A stretch of 41,009 nt of DNA from CAZCCC01 sp964497245. Lineage in GTDB: Bacteria; Patescibacteriota; Patescibacteriia; Buchananbacterales; UBA6539. Below are positions 6,711-15,335 of the stretch, one piece after another (position 1 is the first letter of the stretch; the number at the start of each line of letters is the position of its first letter). The notes under the pieces were generated by a model. The model was not told where the DNA came from. It did no database searches and saw only the letters and a program-made list of their open reading frames with translations. The stretch is from assembly GCA_964497245.1 (NCBI GenBank), contig CAZCCC010000010.1:1-41009 (forward strand), written 5' to 3'. Both the position numbers and the translations under genes were made by a program.

Positions 6711-8405
6711 TTATTTTTTCTCTCTAATGAAAGTAATTATATCCTGACCGACTTCCAGTCCGGATATTACCTGGATTAATCCCTCATCTCCTCTAAGTCC
6801 TAAAATTACCATCTTTGATACTGGCTGTCCATTTTCCAATATTTGAACTATTTTTTTACCATATTCATCTTTAACCGCCCTAAGTGGAATAATTAAAACA
6901 TCTTTTTCTTCCGCTGTCTTAATATTTATATTAGCCGTCATTCCCGGTTTTATTTTACTGCTTAACTCAACCAATTCTTCAGACTGCTCATTGTTGAGTG
7001 CGACTGTTACTCTATAATACACAACATCTTGAATTTGTGTCTGGGCCGGATTGATAGTCACAACAGCTCCACTGAAAACATCGTTATCGGTAAAAGCATC
7101 AAAAGTAATATCGGCATAATCGCCAATGCTTAATTTAACTATATCTGATTCCGGTATATTAACTTCTATTTCGTAGATTTCGTCTGCTAACATTTTTATT
7201 ACAGGCTCTGAAATACTAGTCTGTTCACCAATATCATAATTAACATCAGTAATAATTCCATCAATCGGCGATCTAATGATCGTTTCTTCGTATCTTTCTT
7301 GTGTAAGCTGAAGATCAATTATTGCTCTTCTTATTCTTGCTTCATACAGTTCTATATCTTCCGACCTGGCAGGGGCTTTTATCAAATCTAAATCAGCTTT
7401 TGATTTTTCCAGATTCCTTTGAGCAGAAGATATCGCACTATTTGCTGAATCTACTTTTGTCTTATATGTAAGTCTGATTTCATCAAGATCATTTTTAACC
7501 GACTGAATTGTACTTAAGCTTGAGTCATTTGCTATCCTCTCAGTATTTACTTCTGCCCGCAACGCTTCAAGTTCGCTTCTTGTCATAACCGATGTAATAA
7601 TAACATCTTTAAGCAAGTCTGAAAGATCATTTAATATTTTGGAAGCGGCTGATAAAGCGGCTAGTGTTTTATCTAAAGCGTTATTAATATTCTCGTCAGT
7701 TGAATTAATACTTGCAATTCCGTAGGCTAACTGGGCACTATCTATTTTATTTATAACATTATTATATTGAGTATTTACTATACTATTTTCCAAGTTCGGA
7801 TTCGTTGTTATTAAATTATTTCTGTCGCCTTTATAATTAATAGTATCGTAAACTTTCTGAATTGAAATATTAACTTTTGTTAAGGCAGTATTAATACTTA
7901 AGATTGAATTCTGCGTTTTATTTCTAATAGACTGACTATAAATACTCTCGGTATTTTCCAATTCAATTTTTGCATTTTTAAGGTCTGTTTCCGCCTTGTC
8001 AACGGCTGCTTCATATACTGCCACATTATGGCTGGTGGACCCTGCTTTAATTTTATTTAAATTAACAATAGCTTCTTCCATGTCATTTTTTGCTCTATTC
8101 ACATTAATAAGCAAATCAGCTGCCCGAAGCTGGGCTAATATCTGACCCCTTTTAACCTGATCACCAACTTTGACGTTTAAAACGCTTAATTTACCAGAAT
8201 TCCTAAAATTAAGCTGAATTTCAGAAGCTGATTTAACCTTTCCGGTTGCTGAAACGGTCTGAATAATCCCGCCTTTGATAACTTTTTCAGTAATATATTC
8301 AACGTCCTGTTTTTGATAAAAAAACTTGGAATAAACAAAACCGCCTCCAATTAAAGATGCTAAAATAAAACCCCAGAATAATTTTGATTTAATTATTTTT
8401 TTCAT
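6711..8405 (-). CDS. HlyD/MacA-like periplasmic adaptor (membrane fusion protein)
   Basis: Protein of 564 residues with one N-terminal membrane segment (about 8-27). A split biotinyl-lipoyl/barrel-sandwich domain begins near ATGKVKSASEIQLNFRNSGK (about 54-73) and resumes near residue 375. Between them is a very long helical hairpin (about 105-365), longer than in typical MacA. Beta-barrel and membrane-proximal domains follow to the C-terminus. In the MacAB type of system this protein joins an ABC transporter to the envelope. No MacB-like permease or ATPase is adjacent, so the partner must be encoded elsewhere or the protein has another role. rodA follows after 6 nt. Confidence 0.85.
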   Translation of the reverse strand: MKKIIKSKLFWGFILASLIGGGFVYSKFFYQKQDVEYITEKVIKGGIIQTVSATGKVKSASEIQLNFRNSGKLSVLNVKVGDQVKRGQILAQLRAADLLINVNRAKNDMEEAIVNLNKIKAGSTSHNVAVYEAAVDKAETDLKNAKIELENTESIYSQSIRNKTQNSILSINTALTKVNISIQKVYDTINYKGDRNNLITTNPNLENSIVNTQYNNVINKIDSAQLAYGIASINSTDENINNALDKTLAALSAASKILNDLSDLLKDVIITSVMTRSELEALRAEVNTERIANDSSLSTIQSVKNDLDEIRLTYKTKVDSANSAISSAQRNLEKSKADLDLIKAPARSEDIELYEARIRRAIIDLQLTQERYEETIIRSPIDGIITDVNYDIGEQTSISEPVIKMLADEIYEIEVNIPESDIVKLSIGDYADITFDAFTDNDVFSGAVVTINPAQTQIQDVVYYRVTVALNNEQSEELVELSSKIKPGMTANINIKTAEEKDVLIIPLRAVKDEYGKKIVQILENGQPVSKMVILGLRGDEGLIQVISGLEVGQDIITFIREKK

Positions 8406-8491
8406 ATATTTACAGTTTATTTATAGCACAACTGCTAAAAAAAATAAAGACCCTGCATGCACAATGATGTTTTTCTATATTATAAATAAAA

Positions 8492-8522
8492 ACTGCTTTC
8501 CCTTTTTTACAGAGAAAGCAGT
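8492..8522 (-). terminator. Rho-independent terminator after the GH5-like gene
   Basis: A perfect 9-bp stem (8492-8500 with 8514-8522) is followed in the minus direction by TTTTTATTTATA. It lies 21 nt beyond the stop of the glycosidase gene and closes it as a single-gene unit. Confidence 0.85.
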
Positions 8523-8543
8523 AAAGTAACATTCATTGTACAA

Positions 8544-10901
8544 TTAATTGTAGAAATATGCGGCAAATTCATCTGCCACATCTCTAAAACTATAATTGGC
8601 ATTCAGTGACCAAAACAAAATTCCCTGATAGCCATTATTTTCAAGAAACGACATTTTTGCCGTAATATTTGTCGGTTGTATTTCACCGACAATAACTGGT
8701 TTTTCCAATCCCAAATCAGCTACCGGAGGAATTTCTGCCATCCAGTCATAATAATGGAATTGGTAAAGATCAAGTCCGATACCTTGCCAATTTCCGACAT
8801 CCTGCCAACTCTTACTGCCGACAGTAACCAAATGATCAGTATACTCATGAACCAAGGCGACAACATCGCCGCAGAATAATTTTACTTCTTCCTGACTTAC
8901 AGCCGAAACATATTCCGGCTCATTCATTATATCCCAGCAATAAATTGAGGGATTACTCCCGTAATATTGAAGAAATTCAGCCAATAAGAAGAGAAATTCC
9001 TCCTTGCGGTTTGTCAGTAGATCGGGCCTCTCACCGACCAGATTGCCATTTTCGTATTCTACTCCATTGGCAATATGGAAATCAAATAAAACCGGCATAA
9101 GAAGCAGGCCGAATTTTTCTGCTGCTACAAGAAGCTGATTCATATCAGCATAAACCAAAGGATCAAATGCAAACGAACAGCCATCATCAATCAACCCTGT
9201 CCGAAAATCACAGAAAATAAAAACTCTGACCAAACCAACACCTTTGCTGGCCAAAAAAGCAAAATCTTCATTAAGATCAGTGCGTCCGACAACAGAACTA
9301 AATCCGTCATGATCACCGTAAGGATTTGGGCCAATATCATGACCATAGCGTATCCATGGAAGATTTGATCCTGTATATCTCTGAAATACGGTAACAATCT
9401 CAACCTGCTGTTCACCTTCTTCGCTAAATTCAAGCTCCAAATAGGTATATGGCTTAGCCGGACGAGCACCCGCCGCAGTTGCCAATATTAAAGTGGTGCT
9501 TGATTTGCGGTCGAAAACCATAAAATGGTACCAACCGATGATATTTTCAATCTGGATTAAATCTCCGGTTTGAACCTCAACCAAATAAATACTGCTACCG
9601 CTGCCAGCATGATACATTATGGCCAGCAAGCTGCTGTCCGGAGAAAAAGCCATTCCTTTAACATTGTTATTAATTATTGGAAGGTCAATTTCCCTAACCT
9701 TTTCGTTAGTTTTGGCATCAAAAAGGTCAAAAAATCCATTTTTGTACGGCTCAGCCTGTTTAAGGTAATAGGTGCCGTCCGCCGAATAAATAACCGCATT
9801 ATTGGGAACTGAACCATGCGGCGAAAAAACAGCGTCGCTGCGGTCAACAAAAGGATCTTTTTCAACCTCTCCCTCTCCTTCAATTTCGCCTTCTGCTATA
9901 GGAACCTCTCCCTCTCCTTCAATTTCGCCTTCGCTTTCTGCAAATTCAAGCTCCAAATAGGTGTATGGCTTAGCCGGATATCCACCGGACACAGTCGCCA
10001 GTATCAAAGTGGTATTTGACACACGGTCAAAAACCATAAAATGATACCACTCATCAGCTCTTTCCGACTTTAATAAAACGCCGGTTTCAACATCAACAAT
10101 GTAAATTGATCCACCCGAGCTTACATGATACATTACGGCCAGCCAACGGGAATTCGGAGCAAAAGCCATTCCTTTTGCGTCATTATTGCTAACCGGAACT
10201 CTTATTTTCCTGATTAGTTGATTATTTTTGGCATCAAACAAGCCAAAATTGCCATTTCGGTAGGGTTCTATTTGCTTTACGGAATATTTGCCGTCTACCG
10301 AATAGATAACGGCATCAGTTGGAAGAGTCCCGCGCGGCGAAAAAGCGGCATCACTCCGGTCAGTGAACGGATCACTTTCCTCCTCCTCTTCTCCGTTTAC
10401 TTCAATTTCCAAATAGGTGTATGGCTTAGCCGGATATCCGCCGGATGCAGTTGCCAGTATCAAAGTGGTATTTGACACACGGTCAAAAACCATAAAATGG
10501 TACCACTCATCAACCTTAACCAGTTTAAGAAGTTTGGCGGTTTCAACATCAACAATGTAAATTGATCCGCCTGAGCTTACATGATACATTACGGCCAGCC
10601 AACGGGAATTCGGAGCAAAAGCCATTCCCTTGACGCTATTACTGCTTATCGGTAAATTGATTTCCCGAATCAGCTCTTTCTGTTTGGCATCAAACAAGCC
10701 AAAATTACCGTTTCGGTAAGGCTCTATCTGCTTTACGGAATATTTACCGTCTGCTGAATAGATAACAGCATCAAAAGAAACTGCTCCATGCGGCGAAAAA
10801 GCGGCATCTCTGCGATTCCTGAATGGATCTTTACTGCAACCAGTAATTATCAGTGCAGCTACTGCTAGGCAAAAAACAAAAAATCTGACGTTGATTTTCA
10901 T
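8544..10901 (-). CDS. Lipoprotein with three propeller-like repeats and a GH5-like glycosidase domain
   Basis: A 785-residue exported protein. The signal peptide ends in a lipobox (LIITGC, C22), so it should be lipid-anchored outside the membrane. Three repeats of about 144 residues follow (25-167, 177-320, 349-492). Each contains GMAF-P-S and SIY-V-V-TG blade-like strands and ends in PAKPYTYLE. The first two are almost identical. Acidic Glu/Gly-rich linkers separate them (notably 321-348). Residues 503-785 form a TIM-barrel glycosidase resembling GH5 cellulases/mannanases: the acid/base is E661 in NEP and the nucleophile is E740 in VGE. The substrate is unknown; a beta-1,4-linked polysaccharide is likely. 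AAGGAA precedes the ATG and a strong terminator follows, unlike neighbouring core genes, which suggests acquisition by transfer. Confidence 0.85.
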   Translation of the reverse strand: MKINVRFFVFCLAVAALIITGCSKDPFRNRRDAAFSPHGAVSFDAVIYSADGKYSVKQIEPYRNGNFGLFDAKQKELIREINLPISSNSVKGMAFAPNSRWLAVMYHVSSGGSIYIVDVETAKLLKLVKVDEWYHFMVFDRVSNTTLILATASGGYPAKPYTYLEIEVNGEEEEESDPFTDRSDAAFSPRGTLPTDAVIYSVDGKYSVKQIEPYRNGNFGLFDAKNNQLIRKIRVPVSNNDAKGMAFAPNSRWLAVMYHVSSGGSIYIVDVETGVLLKSERADEWYHFMVFDRVSNTTLILATVSGGYPAKPYTYLELEFAESEGEIEGEGEVPIAEGEIEGEGEVEKDPFVDRSDAVFSPHGSVPNNAVIYSADGTYYLKQAEPYKNGFFDLFDAKTNEKVREIDLPIINNNVKGMAFSPDSSLLAIMYHAGSGSSIYLVEVQTGDLIQIENIIGWYHFMVFDRKSSTTLILATAAGARPAKPYTYLELEFSEEGEQQVEIVTVFQRYTGSNLPWIRYGHDIGPNPYGDHDGFSSVVGRTDLNEDFAFLASKGVGLVRVFIFCDFRTGLIDDGCSFAFDPLVYADMNQLLVAAEKFGLLLMPVLFDFHIANGVEYENGNLVGERPDLLTNRKEEFLFLLAEFLQYYGSNPSIYCWDIMNEPEYVSAVSQEEVKLFCGDVVALVHEYTDHLVTVGSKSWQDVGNWQGIGLDLYQFHYYDWMAEIPPVADLGLEKPVIVGEIQPTNITAKMSFLENNGYQGILFWSLNANYSFRDVADEFAAYFYN
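9426..10829 (-). repeat. Three in-frame coding repeats of about 430 bp
   Basis: Repeat units at 10829-10401, 10373-9942 and 9857-9426 encode the propeller-like modules. Units one and two are nearly identical in DNA over long stretches, showing a recent duplication. The third is more diverged. Confidence 0.85.
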
Positions 10902-10996
10902 TGTCTTGTTCCTTTCATTCTTCAGTTTTTTTACTTCAGACTACAGTTTCTACTTCTTAATTTCCTTATTGTGAATTTCTCCTTTCTTAATCTAAT

Positions 10997-11023
10997 CAAA
11001 GGGAACAAAATACCCTTTATTTG
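10997..11023 (-). terminator. Terminator-like hairpin; partial copy of the AAATAAAGGGTATT element
   Basis: AAAGGG/CCCTTT pair across a 9-nt loop, with ATTT on the plus side. In the minus direction it begins AAATAAAGGGTATT, the same 14 bp that opens the palindromic elements at 24233, 35844 and 40947. The remainder of the 10902-11202 gap holds no gene; two TTGACA-like boxes suggest a promoter for the GH5-like gene, but neither has a good -10 partner. Confidence 0.5.
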
Positions 11024-11202
11024 ACCTGAATTTTTCCTACTATATTTAAATTGTCAAAAAACAACTCCTTCTTACTTTGGCTTACTCTTTAATATAAAAA
11101 ATGTCAAGTAAAATAATTAAATTTTGTATAATTTCAGCCAAAAGAATTATAAAAAACTCACTAAACTAGAGAGTCTTTTATATTATCAGACTAAAATTTC
11201 GC

Positions 11203-11835
11203 TTATTGCAATTCTATTGATTCAATTATGACGTTTTGAACCGGACGATCAGGCCCTTCTGTTTGGACATTTTCAATAAGGCTAACAATATCAATTCCGG
11301 AAATAACCTTGCCGAAATTAGTATGCCTGCCGTCAAGCCACGGCGTTTCATCTGCTGTCACAATAAAAAATTGGCTGCCATTAGTGTTGGGTCCGGAATT
11401 AGCCATTGCCAAAGAACCGCGGACCAATTTATAATTATTTATTTCATCTTCAAACCTATATTCCGGACCACCGGTACCCCAGTGGCTTTTTAATGAATCA
11501 TCTTTAGTTAAAGGATCTCCTCCTTGTATCATAAAACCTTTTATGACTCGGTGAAACTTTGTGCCGTCATAAAATCCGGCTTGGGCCAAATTGACAAAAT
11601 TAGCTACAGCTTTTGGCGCATCGTTATTATAAAATTGGACGGTAATTTCTCCAAAATTAGTTTTAATTATTGCCTGAGTTGCTTGTGTTGTTTTTTCAGA
11701 TGGCATAAGTTGCTCTTTATTAGTTAAATCAAGGCTGGCTTGCGACTGGTTACTATTTTCATTACTATCCCCTAACCCGGCCTGACAGCCGACTAAAGCT
11801 AAACTTAGAATTATTAAGATAATTATTTTTTTCAT
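11203..11835 (-). CDS. Cyclophilin-type peptidyl-prolyl cis-trans isomerase, lipoprotein
   Basis: Catalyses cis-trans isomerisation of proline bonds in exported proteins. The signal peptide ends in a lipobox (LALVGC, C17), so the enzyme should be anchored on the outer face of the membrane. A Ser/Asn/Gln-rich linker covers about 20-50. The cyclophilin domain (about 55-210) contains the active-site phrase FHRVIKGFMIQGGDP, then GSQFFI, and WLDGRHTNFGKV. At 210 residues it is a compact bacterial cyclophilin plus anchor. The gene has no Shine-Dalgarno sequence and is followed by a weak hairpin with a T-run near 11155-11190. Pyrophosphatase and HIT genes lie upstream on the same strand with short gaps. 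Confidence 0.95.
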   Translation of the reverse strand: MKKIIILIILSLALVGCQAGLGDSNENSNQSQASLDLTNKEQLMPSEKTTQATQAIIKTNFGEITVQFYNNDAPKAVANFVNLAQAGFYDGTKFHRVIKGFMIQGGDPLTKDDSLKSHWGTGGPEYRFEDEINNYKLVRGSLAMANSGPNTNGSQFFIVTADETPWLDGRHTNFGKVISGIDIVSLIENVQTEGPDRPVQNVIIESIELQ

Positions 11836-11872
11836 AGATTTTAAAAATTAATAATTATTTTAGGTTAATTTT

Positions 11873-12229
11873 TTAAAAATCTTCCTGCCTGATTATTGAT
11901 GATTCATGATATTTTTCCTGAAAATCAGTCATTCGCCTAATGTCTTGATTTGAATATTTTATTCCATCGGTTACAACCAATTTAATTTCATCATCGGTAC
12001 GGACAATGACTGCAATTACCTTGCCAATAAAATTTTTAATTGGCTCTGATGGACCCATTACATAGGCATCAATTTCTTCTTTATCTATTTCAGAGAAAGT
12101 ATTTGGAATATAACCATAGTTAATCGGATAAATATTTTTTGGAAATTGAGGATGTGCTGAATTTAAAGGACGATCAATTTCAACCTTTACGGTCTTTCGC
12201 AGCCAATATTTAGAATCATTTATATTCAT
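11873..12229 (-). CDS. Small inorganic pyrophosphatase-family protein
   Basis: Protein of 118 residues, the short class I pyrophosphatase-like form and well below the roughly 175 of classical Ppa. It keeps VEIDRPLNSAHP near the start, the INYGYIPNTF strand that aligns with the YGFIPGT region, and EEIDAYVMG in the place of the metal-binding DPLDVLV motif. One of the two acidic positions is therefore shifted or replaced. The C-terminus is a short helical tail. Hydrolysis of pyrophosphate is the family expectation, but with fewer acidic ligands the activity is an inference. It sits between the cyclophilin and HIT genes on the same strand. Confidence 0.75.
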   Translation of the reverse strand: MNINDSKYWLRKTVKVEIDRPLNSAHPQFPKNIYPINYGYIPNTFSEIDKEEIDAYVMGPSEPIKNFIGKVIAVIVRTDDEIKLVVTDGIKYSNQDIRRMTDFQEKYHESSIIRQEDF

Positions 12230-12266
12230 AAACCATTTTAATTATATCAAAAAATCGTCATTAAAA

Positions 12267-12668
12267 CTACTTTAACTTTTTAAATTTTTTTAAAAAACTA
12301 ATCTGCGTTTTTAACAACTCATTACCAGACATCCTTTTGGCTCGCAAAGGATTAAGTTCATTTCCTTTATTGACTGGCACTAAATGAATATGAACATGAC
12401 TCACTCCAAATCCTTCAATAGCCAAGCCGATTCGCCTTGCCTTGCTTATTTTTTTTAATATGGAACTGATTTTTTTTGCAGTACGAAATATCTCACTGTA
12501 TAACGGCTCTTTTAAATCAAAAATGTAATTAATATGCTTTTTGGTTATTAAAATAATATGTCCGAGATTAATTGGCTCTGGTACTAAAAGCAATATAAAA
12601 TTGTGGTTCTCCCAAACCTTAAATGATTCTTTTTTACCCTCAATAATTTCACAAAAAATACATTTCAT
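12267..12668 (-). CDS. HIT family (histidine triad) nucleotide-binding protein
   Basis: A 133-residue HIT protein of the kind that hydrolyses AMP-linked or dinucleotide substrates. It opens with the CIFCEI zinc-site motif and holds the catalytic triad HVHIHLVP near residues 96-103. The ATG at 12668 is chosen because the family begins MKCIFCEI here. The in-frame extension to 12719 runs through a dispersed repeat and has no homologous look. The repeat lies directly upstream, so the promoter is either inside or beyond it. The exact substrate cannot be read from sequence. Confidence 0.92.
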   Translation of the reverse strand: MKCIFCEIIEGKKESFKVWENHNFILLLVPEPINLGHIILITKKHINYIFDLKEPLYSEIFRTAKKISSILKKISKARRIGLAIEGFGVSHVHIHLVPVNKGNELNPLRAKRMSGNELLKTQISFLKKFKKLK

Positions 12669-12671
12669 AAT

Positions 12672-12722
12672 AAGTTTCAGTCTAGAATCTAACGCAACAG
12701 TCTTGGCGCAAAGCACCAAAAG
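12672..12722 (-). repeat. Dispersed hairpin repeat, copy 2
   Basis: An inverted copy of the element at 7-54. The 28 bp at 12672-12699 are identical; the hairpin at about 12703-12719 keeps its pairing through a G-U wobble. It ends 4 nt before the HIT start codon. The remaining gap up to 12995 is A+T-rich with only the typA promoter recognised. Confidence 0.75.
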
Positions 12723-12954
12723 TGTTAAGTTGGATTTCTATGAAAAAATATCAGCATTTATTTAAAAATCAAAAACCTTTTTATTGTATTAATTTTTGCC
12801 TGTTTTAATTTGCAATTAATTTATATTTATCATCTTACAATTTAATATATATCTTATCAAGGGATATTATTTATCTGTGAAAAATAAATAAATATTGTTA
12901 ATTGTAACTGTTTTGCCTTAATTCATTTTTTAAAAAATTAAATTACTATTGATT

Positions 12955-12977
12955 TTCCAATTAGTTTATGCTATTAT
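12955..12977 (+). promoter_or_regulatory. Predicted promoter of typA
   Basis: TTGATT, a 17-nt spacer and TATTAT (12972-12977) lie 18 nt ahead of the ATG at 12996, giving a leader of only about 12 nt without a Shine-Dalgarno sequence. Confidence 0.55.
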
Positions 12978-12995
12978 AACTACTTACTATTAAAT

Positions 12996-14789
12996 ATGAA
13001 TTATAAGCAGATTAGAAATATCGCCATAATCGCTCACGTTGATCATGGAAAAACCACCATCGTTGACGCAATGATGAGACAAACCGGAATGACTGACGAC
13101 AGCGTCAGTATGGATTCTGATGCCTTGGAAAAAGAGAGAGGAATTACAATTTATGCCAAAAATGCATCTTTAGTCTATAAGGATACTAAAATTAATATTG
13201 TAGACACTCCCGGTCATGCTGATTTTGGCTCAGAAGTTGAAAGGGTTTTGAAATCAATTGACTCGGTGATTTTAGTGGTTGATGCCCAGGAAGGACCAAT
13301 GCCACAAACCAGATTTGTATTAAAAAAATCCCTAGAGATTGGGCTTTTGCCAATCGTTGTCTTAAATAAAATTGACAAGCCGGCAGCAGATCCGGCAAAA
13401 TCTCATGATAAAATTTTAGAGCTTTTCATGGAATTAGGGGCAAATGACAAACAACTTGACTTTATAACATTATATGCCATTGGGATCAAGGGTATAGCAA
13501 AAAAAAATTTAACGGATGATTCCGGTAATCTTAATCCGCTCATGGATGCCATTTTAGAAAACGTGATGCCGGCGCCAAATAACATAAATCTGCCGCTTCT
13601 AATGCAACCTTTTAATTTAGGCTACAACGACTTTTTAGGCAGAATGGCTATAGGCCGAATTTATGAAGGAAAAATTTCCAAGGCGCAAAAGATAATAATT
13701 AAAACTGCAGATGGAAAAACCCGCGCCGGATCAATAAATAAAATATTTACTTTCAGCGGTTTTGACCGTCAAGAAATTAAAACCGCCTACGCCGGAGACA
13801 TTGTAATGGTCGCCGGAATTGCTGATATTAATATTGGCGAAACAATTTGTGAAAATGTAAACCAAAAAGCCCTGCCGGCAATTTCAATTGACGAGCCTAC
13901 CATATCTTTAGACCTGCTGGTTAATAACTCACCTTTTTCAGGAAAAGATGGAACACTGGTAACTAACAGCCAGCTTTATGAAAGACTAAAAAAAGAATTG
14001 GAAGTAAATGTCGGCTTGGTAATTGATTTTTCGCAAAAAGACCGCTACCGAATTTATGGCCGCGGAGAAATGCATATCGCCATTTTATTGGAAAACATGC
14101 GACGGCAAGGTTACGAAATGCAAATTTCCCAACCAAAAGTAATTACCAAAACAATAAATAATACTCTTAATGAGCCTTTTGAGGAACTAACTGTTGATAT
14201 TGAAGAAAAATTTTCAGGAACAATTATAAAAAAAATATCCACCCGCGGCGGAAAAATTAAAGAAATAAATCAACATGAAAACCAGGTGCGGATGATTTTT
14301 GAAATACCTACTAGAGGTTTACTAGGTTATCGAGGAGAATTTATTATTGATACCAGAGGCGAAGGTATAATGGCTTCAAGAGTCATTGGCTTTAAGACTT
14401 ATGCAGGTGAGATAAAAAAACGGAATACCGGTGCCATGATTTCCATGGTCAACGGAAAAACTTCCGGCTATTCATTATTTAACCTTCAGCAGCGCGGACA
14501 GCTTTATGTCGGACCAAATATTGAAGTTTATGAAGGAATGGTCATAGGGGACGTCTCAAAAGGCCATGACTGTGCCGTCAATCCGATTAAAGGAAAACAA
14601 CTTACCAATATGCGATCAAAAGGCGCTGACGAAGCAATTGCTTTGACTCCGCCGACCACCTTAACAATTGAACGTGGAATGGAAATAATGCGAGATGACG
14701 AATATTTGGAAATTACACCAAAAAACGTCAGATTAAGAAAACAGATTTTAAAAGAAACTGACAGGGTAAAAGTCAATAGAAAAAAATAA
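12996..14789 (+). CDS. typA: Ribosome-associated translational GTPase TypA/BipA
   Basis: A 597-residue translation-factor GTPase that binds the ribosome and aids assembly and stress adaptation. The G1 motif is AHVDHGKTT (about 14-22), followed by the effector region ERGITIYAKN, DTPGHADFG (G3) and NKID (G4). The elongation-factor domains follow, then the BipA-specific C-terminal domain with GLLGYRGEF, NTGAMISMVNGKTSGY and KGHDCAVNP. Length and order are normal. It is the only plus-strand gene in the first 26 kb, with its own promoter, and it ends in a hairpin shared with the convergent ywbE. Confidence 0.97.
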   Translation: MNYKQIRNIAIIAHVDHGKTTIVDAMMRQTGMTDDSVSMDSDALEKERGITIYAKNASLVYKDTKINIVDTPGHADFGSEVERVLKSIDSVILVVDAQEGPMPQTRFVLKKSLEIGLLPIVVLNKIDKPAADPAKSHDKILELFMELGANDKQLDFITLYAIGIKGIAKKNLTDDSGNLNPLMDAILENVMPAPNNINLPLLMQPFNLGYNDFLGRMAIGRIYEGKISKAQKIIIKTADGKTRAGSINKIFTFSGFDRQEIKTAYAGDIVMVAGIADINIGETICENVNQKALPAISIDEPTISLDLLVNNSPFSGKDGTLVTNSQLYERLKKELEVNVGLVIDFSQKDRYRIYGRGEMHIAILLENMRRQGYEMQISQPKVITKTINNTLNEPFEELTVDIEEKFSGTIIKKISTRGGKIKEINQHENQVRMIFEIPTRGLLGYRGEFIIDTRGEGIMASRVIGFKTYAGEIKKRNTGAMISMVNGKTSGYSLFNLQQRGQLYVGPNIEVYEGMVIGDVSKGHDCAVNPIKGKQLTNMRSKGADEAIALTPPTTLTIERGMEIMRDDEYLEITPKNVRLRKQILKETDRVKVNRKK

Positions 14790-14797
14790 AACTTATA

Positions 14798-14831
14798 CAA
14801 TAAAAGATTACTTTAATGTAATTTTTTATTG
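14798..14831. terminator. Bidirectional terminator between typA and ywbE
   Basis: A 14-bp stem (14798-14811 with 14818-14831) with one G-U pair and a 6-nt loop. T-rich arms serve both the plus-strand typA transcript and the converging minus-strand genes. Confidence 0.7.
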
Positions 14832-14848
14832 ATTATAAAATTTTATTA

Positions 14849-15043
14849 CTAAAAAACAATGTTTTTTACCCTGCCAATATGCCCTGTTTTAAGCCGCACT
14901 TTAATCCCATGCGGATGATTCGCGGAATTAGTTAAAATATCAAAAACAACTCCCCTGGTAAGTTCTCCTGTTGACTGGTGTTTTTTCTGGACAATATCTA
15001 CGGTTAAACCTACTTTTATATTCTCTCTAGTAGTTCCATTCAT
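14849..15043 (-). CDS. YwbE family protein (DUF2196)
   Basis: A 64-residue protein matching YwbE nearly end to end: REN-IKVG-TVDIVQKKHQSTGELTRG followed by V-DILTNSA-HPHGIKVRL and GHIGRV. The family is small, probably a beta-rich KOW-like fold, and of unknown function. It lies 10 nt downstream of the GIY-YIG gene on the same strand, so the two are probably co-transcribed with maf. No Shine-Dalgarno sequence is present. Confidence 0.88.
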   Translation of the reverse strand: MNGTTRENIKVGLTVDIVQKKHQSTGELTRGVVFDILTNSANHPHGIKVRLKTGHIGRVKNIVF

Positions 15044-15053
15044 AAAATTATTA

Positions 15054-15311
15054 TTAATGATTTTGAAACTGAATTTTAATCAGTTTTATTTTTTCTTTTC
15101 GCGAAAGGCTTTTGATTCTAAATTCCTCTCTTAGGGCGGCAGACCGAGTCCGAAATTTCTTTGAATAAATAATTTTTACCGGCCGGCGCGCTTTGGTATA
15201 TTTTGCCCCAAGCTTGGAAAAATTATGCTCCTTTATTCTTCGCTGTAAGTCAACCGTAATGCCGGTATAAAAAGTTTTGTCGGCGCATTTTAGAATATAA
15301 AGGTAATACAT
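15054..15311 (-). CDS. GIY-YIG nuclease-family protein (UPF0213/YhbQ-like)
   Basis: A single-domain 85-residue protein. The GIY-YIG motif is YYLYILK...FYTGIT (residues 2-20), followed by LQRRIKEHN with the conserved Arg, and a C-terminal EFRIKSLSRKEKIKLI helix carrying the catalytic Glu. Stand-alone proteins of this type are abundant in CPR bacteria; their physiological substrate is unknown and DNA repair or mobile-element origins are both possible. It lies between maf and ywbE. It also serves as an intact reference for the broken relative at 16963-17196. Confidence 0.9.
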   Translation of the reverse strand: MYYLYILKCADKTFYTGITVDLQRRIKEHNFSKLGAKYTKARRPVKIIYSKKFRTRSAALREEFRIKSLSRKEKIKLIKIQFQNH

Positions 15312-15335
15312 TTACTTGGGCTTATTTAAAATAAG

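Noticed and set aside
9570..10475. Plus-strand frames opposite the GH5-like gene
   Set aside because: They repeat only because the coding repeats on the other strand do, and their peptides show no domain.
12669..12719. N-terminal extension of the HIT protein
   Set aside because: The in-frame extension is translated dispersed repeat, and the family begins at the CIFCEI motif just after the ATG at 12668.
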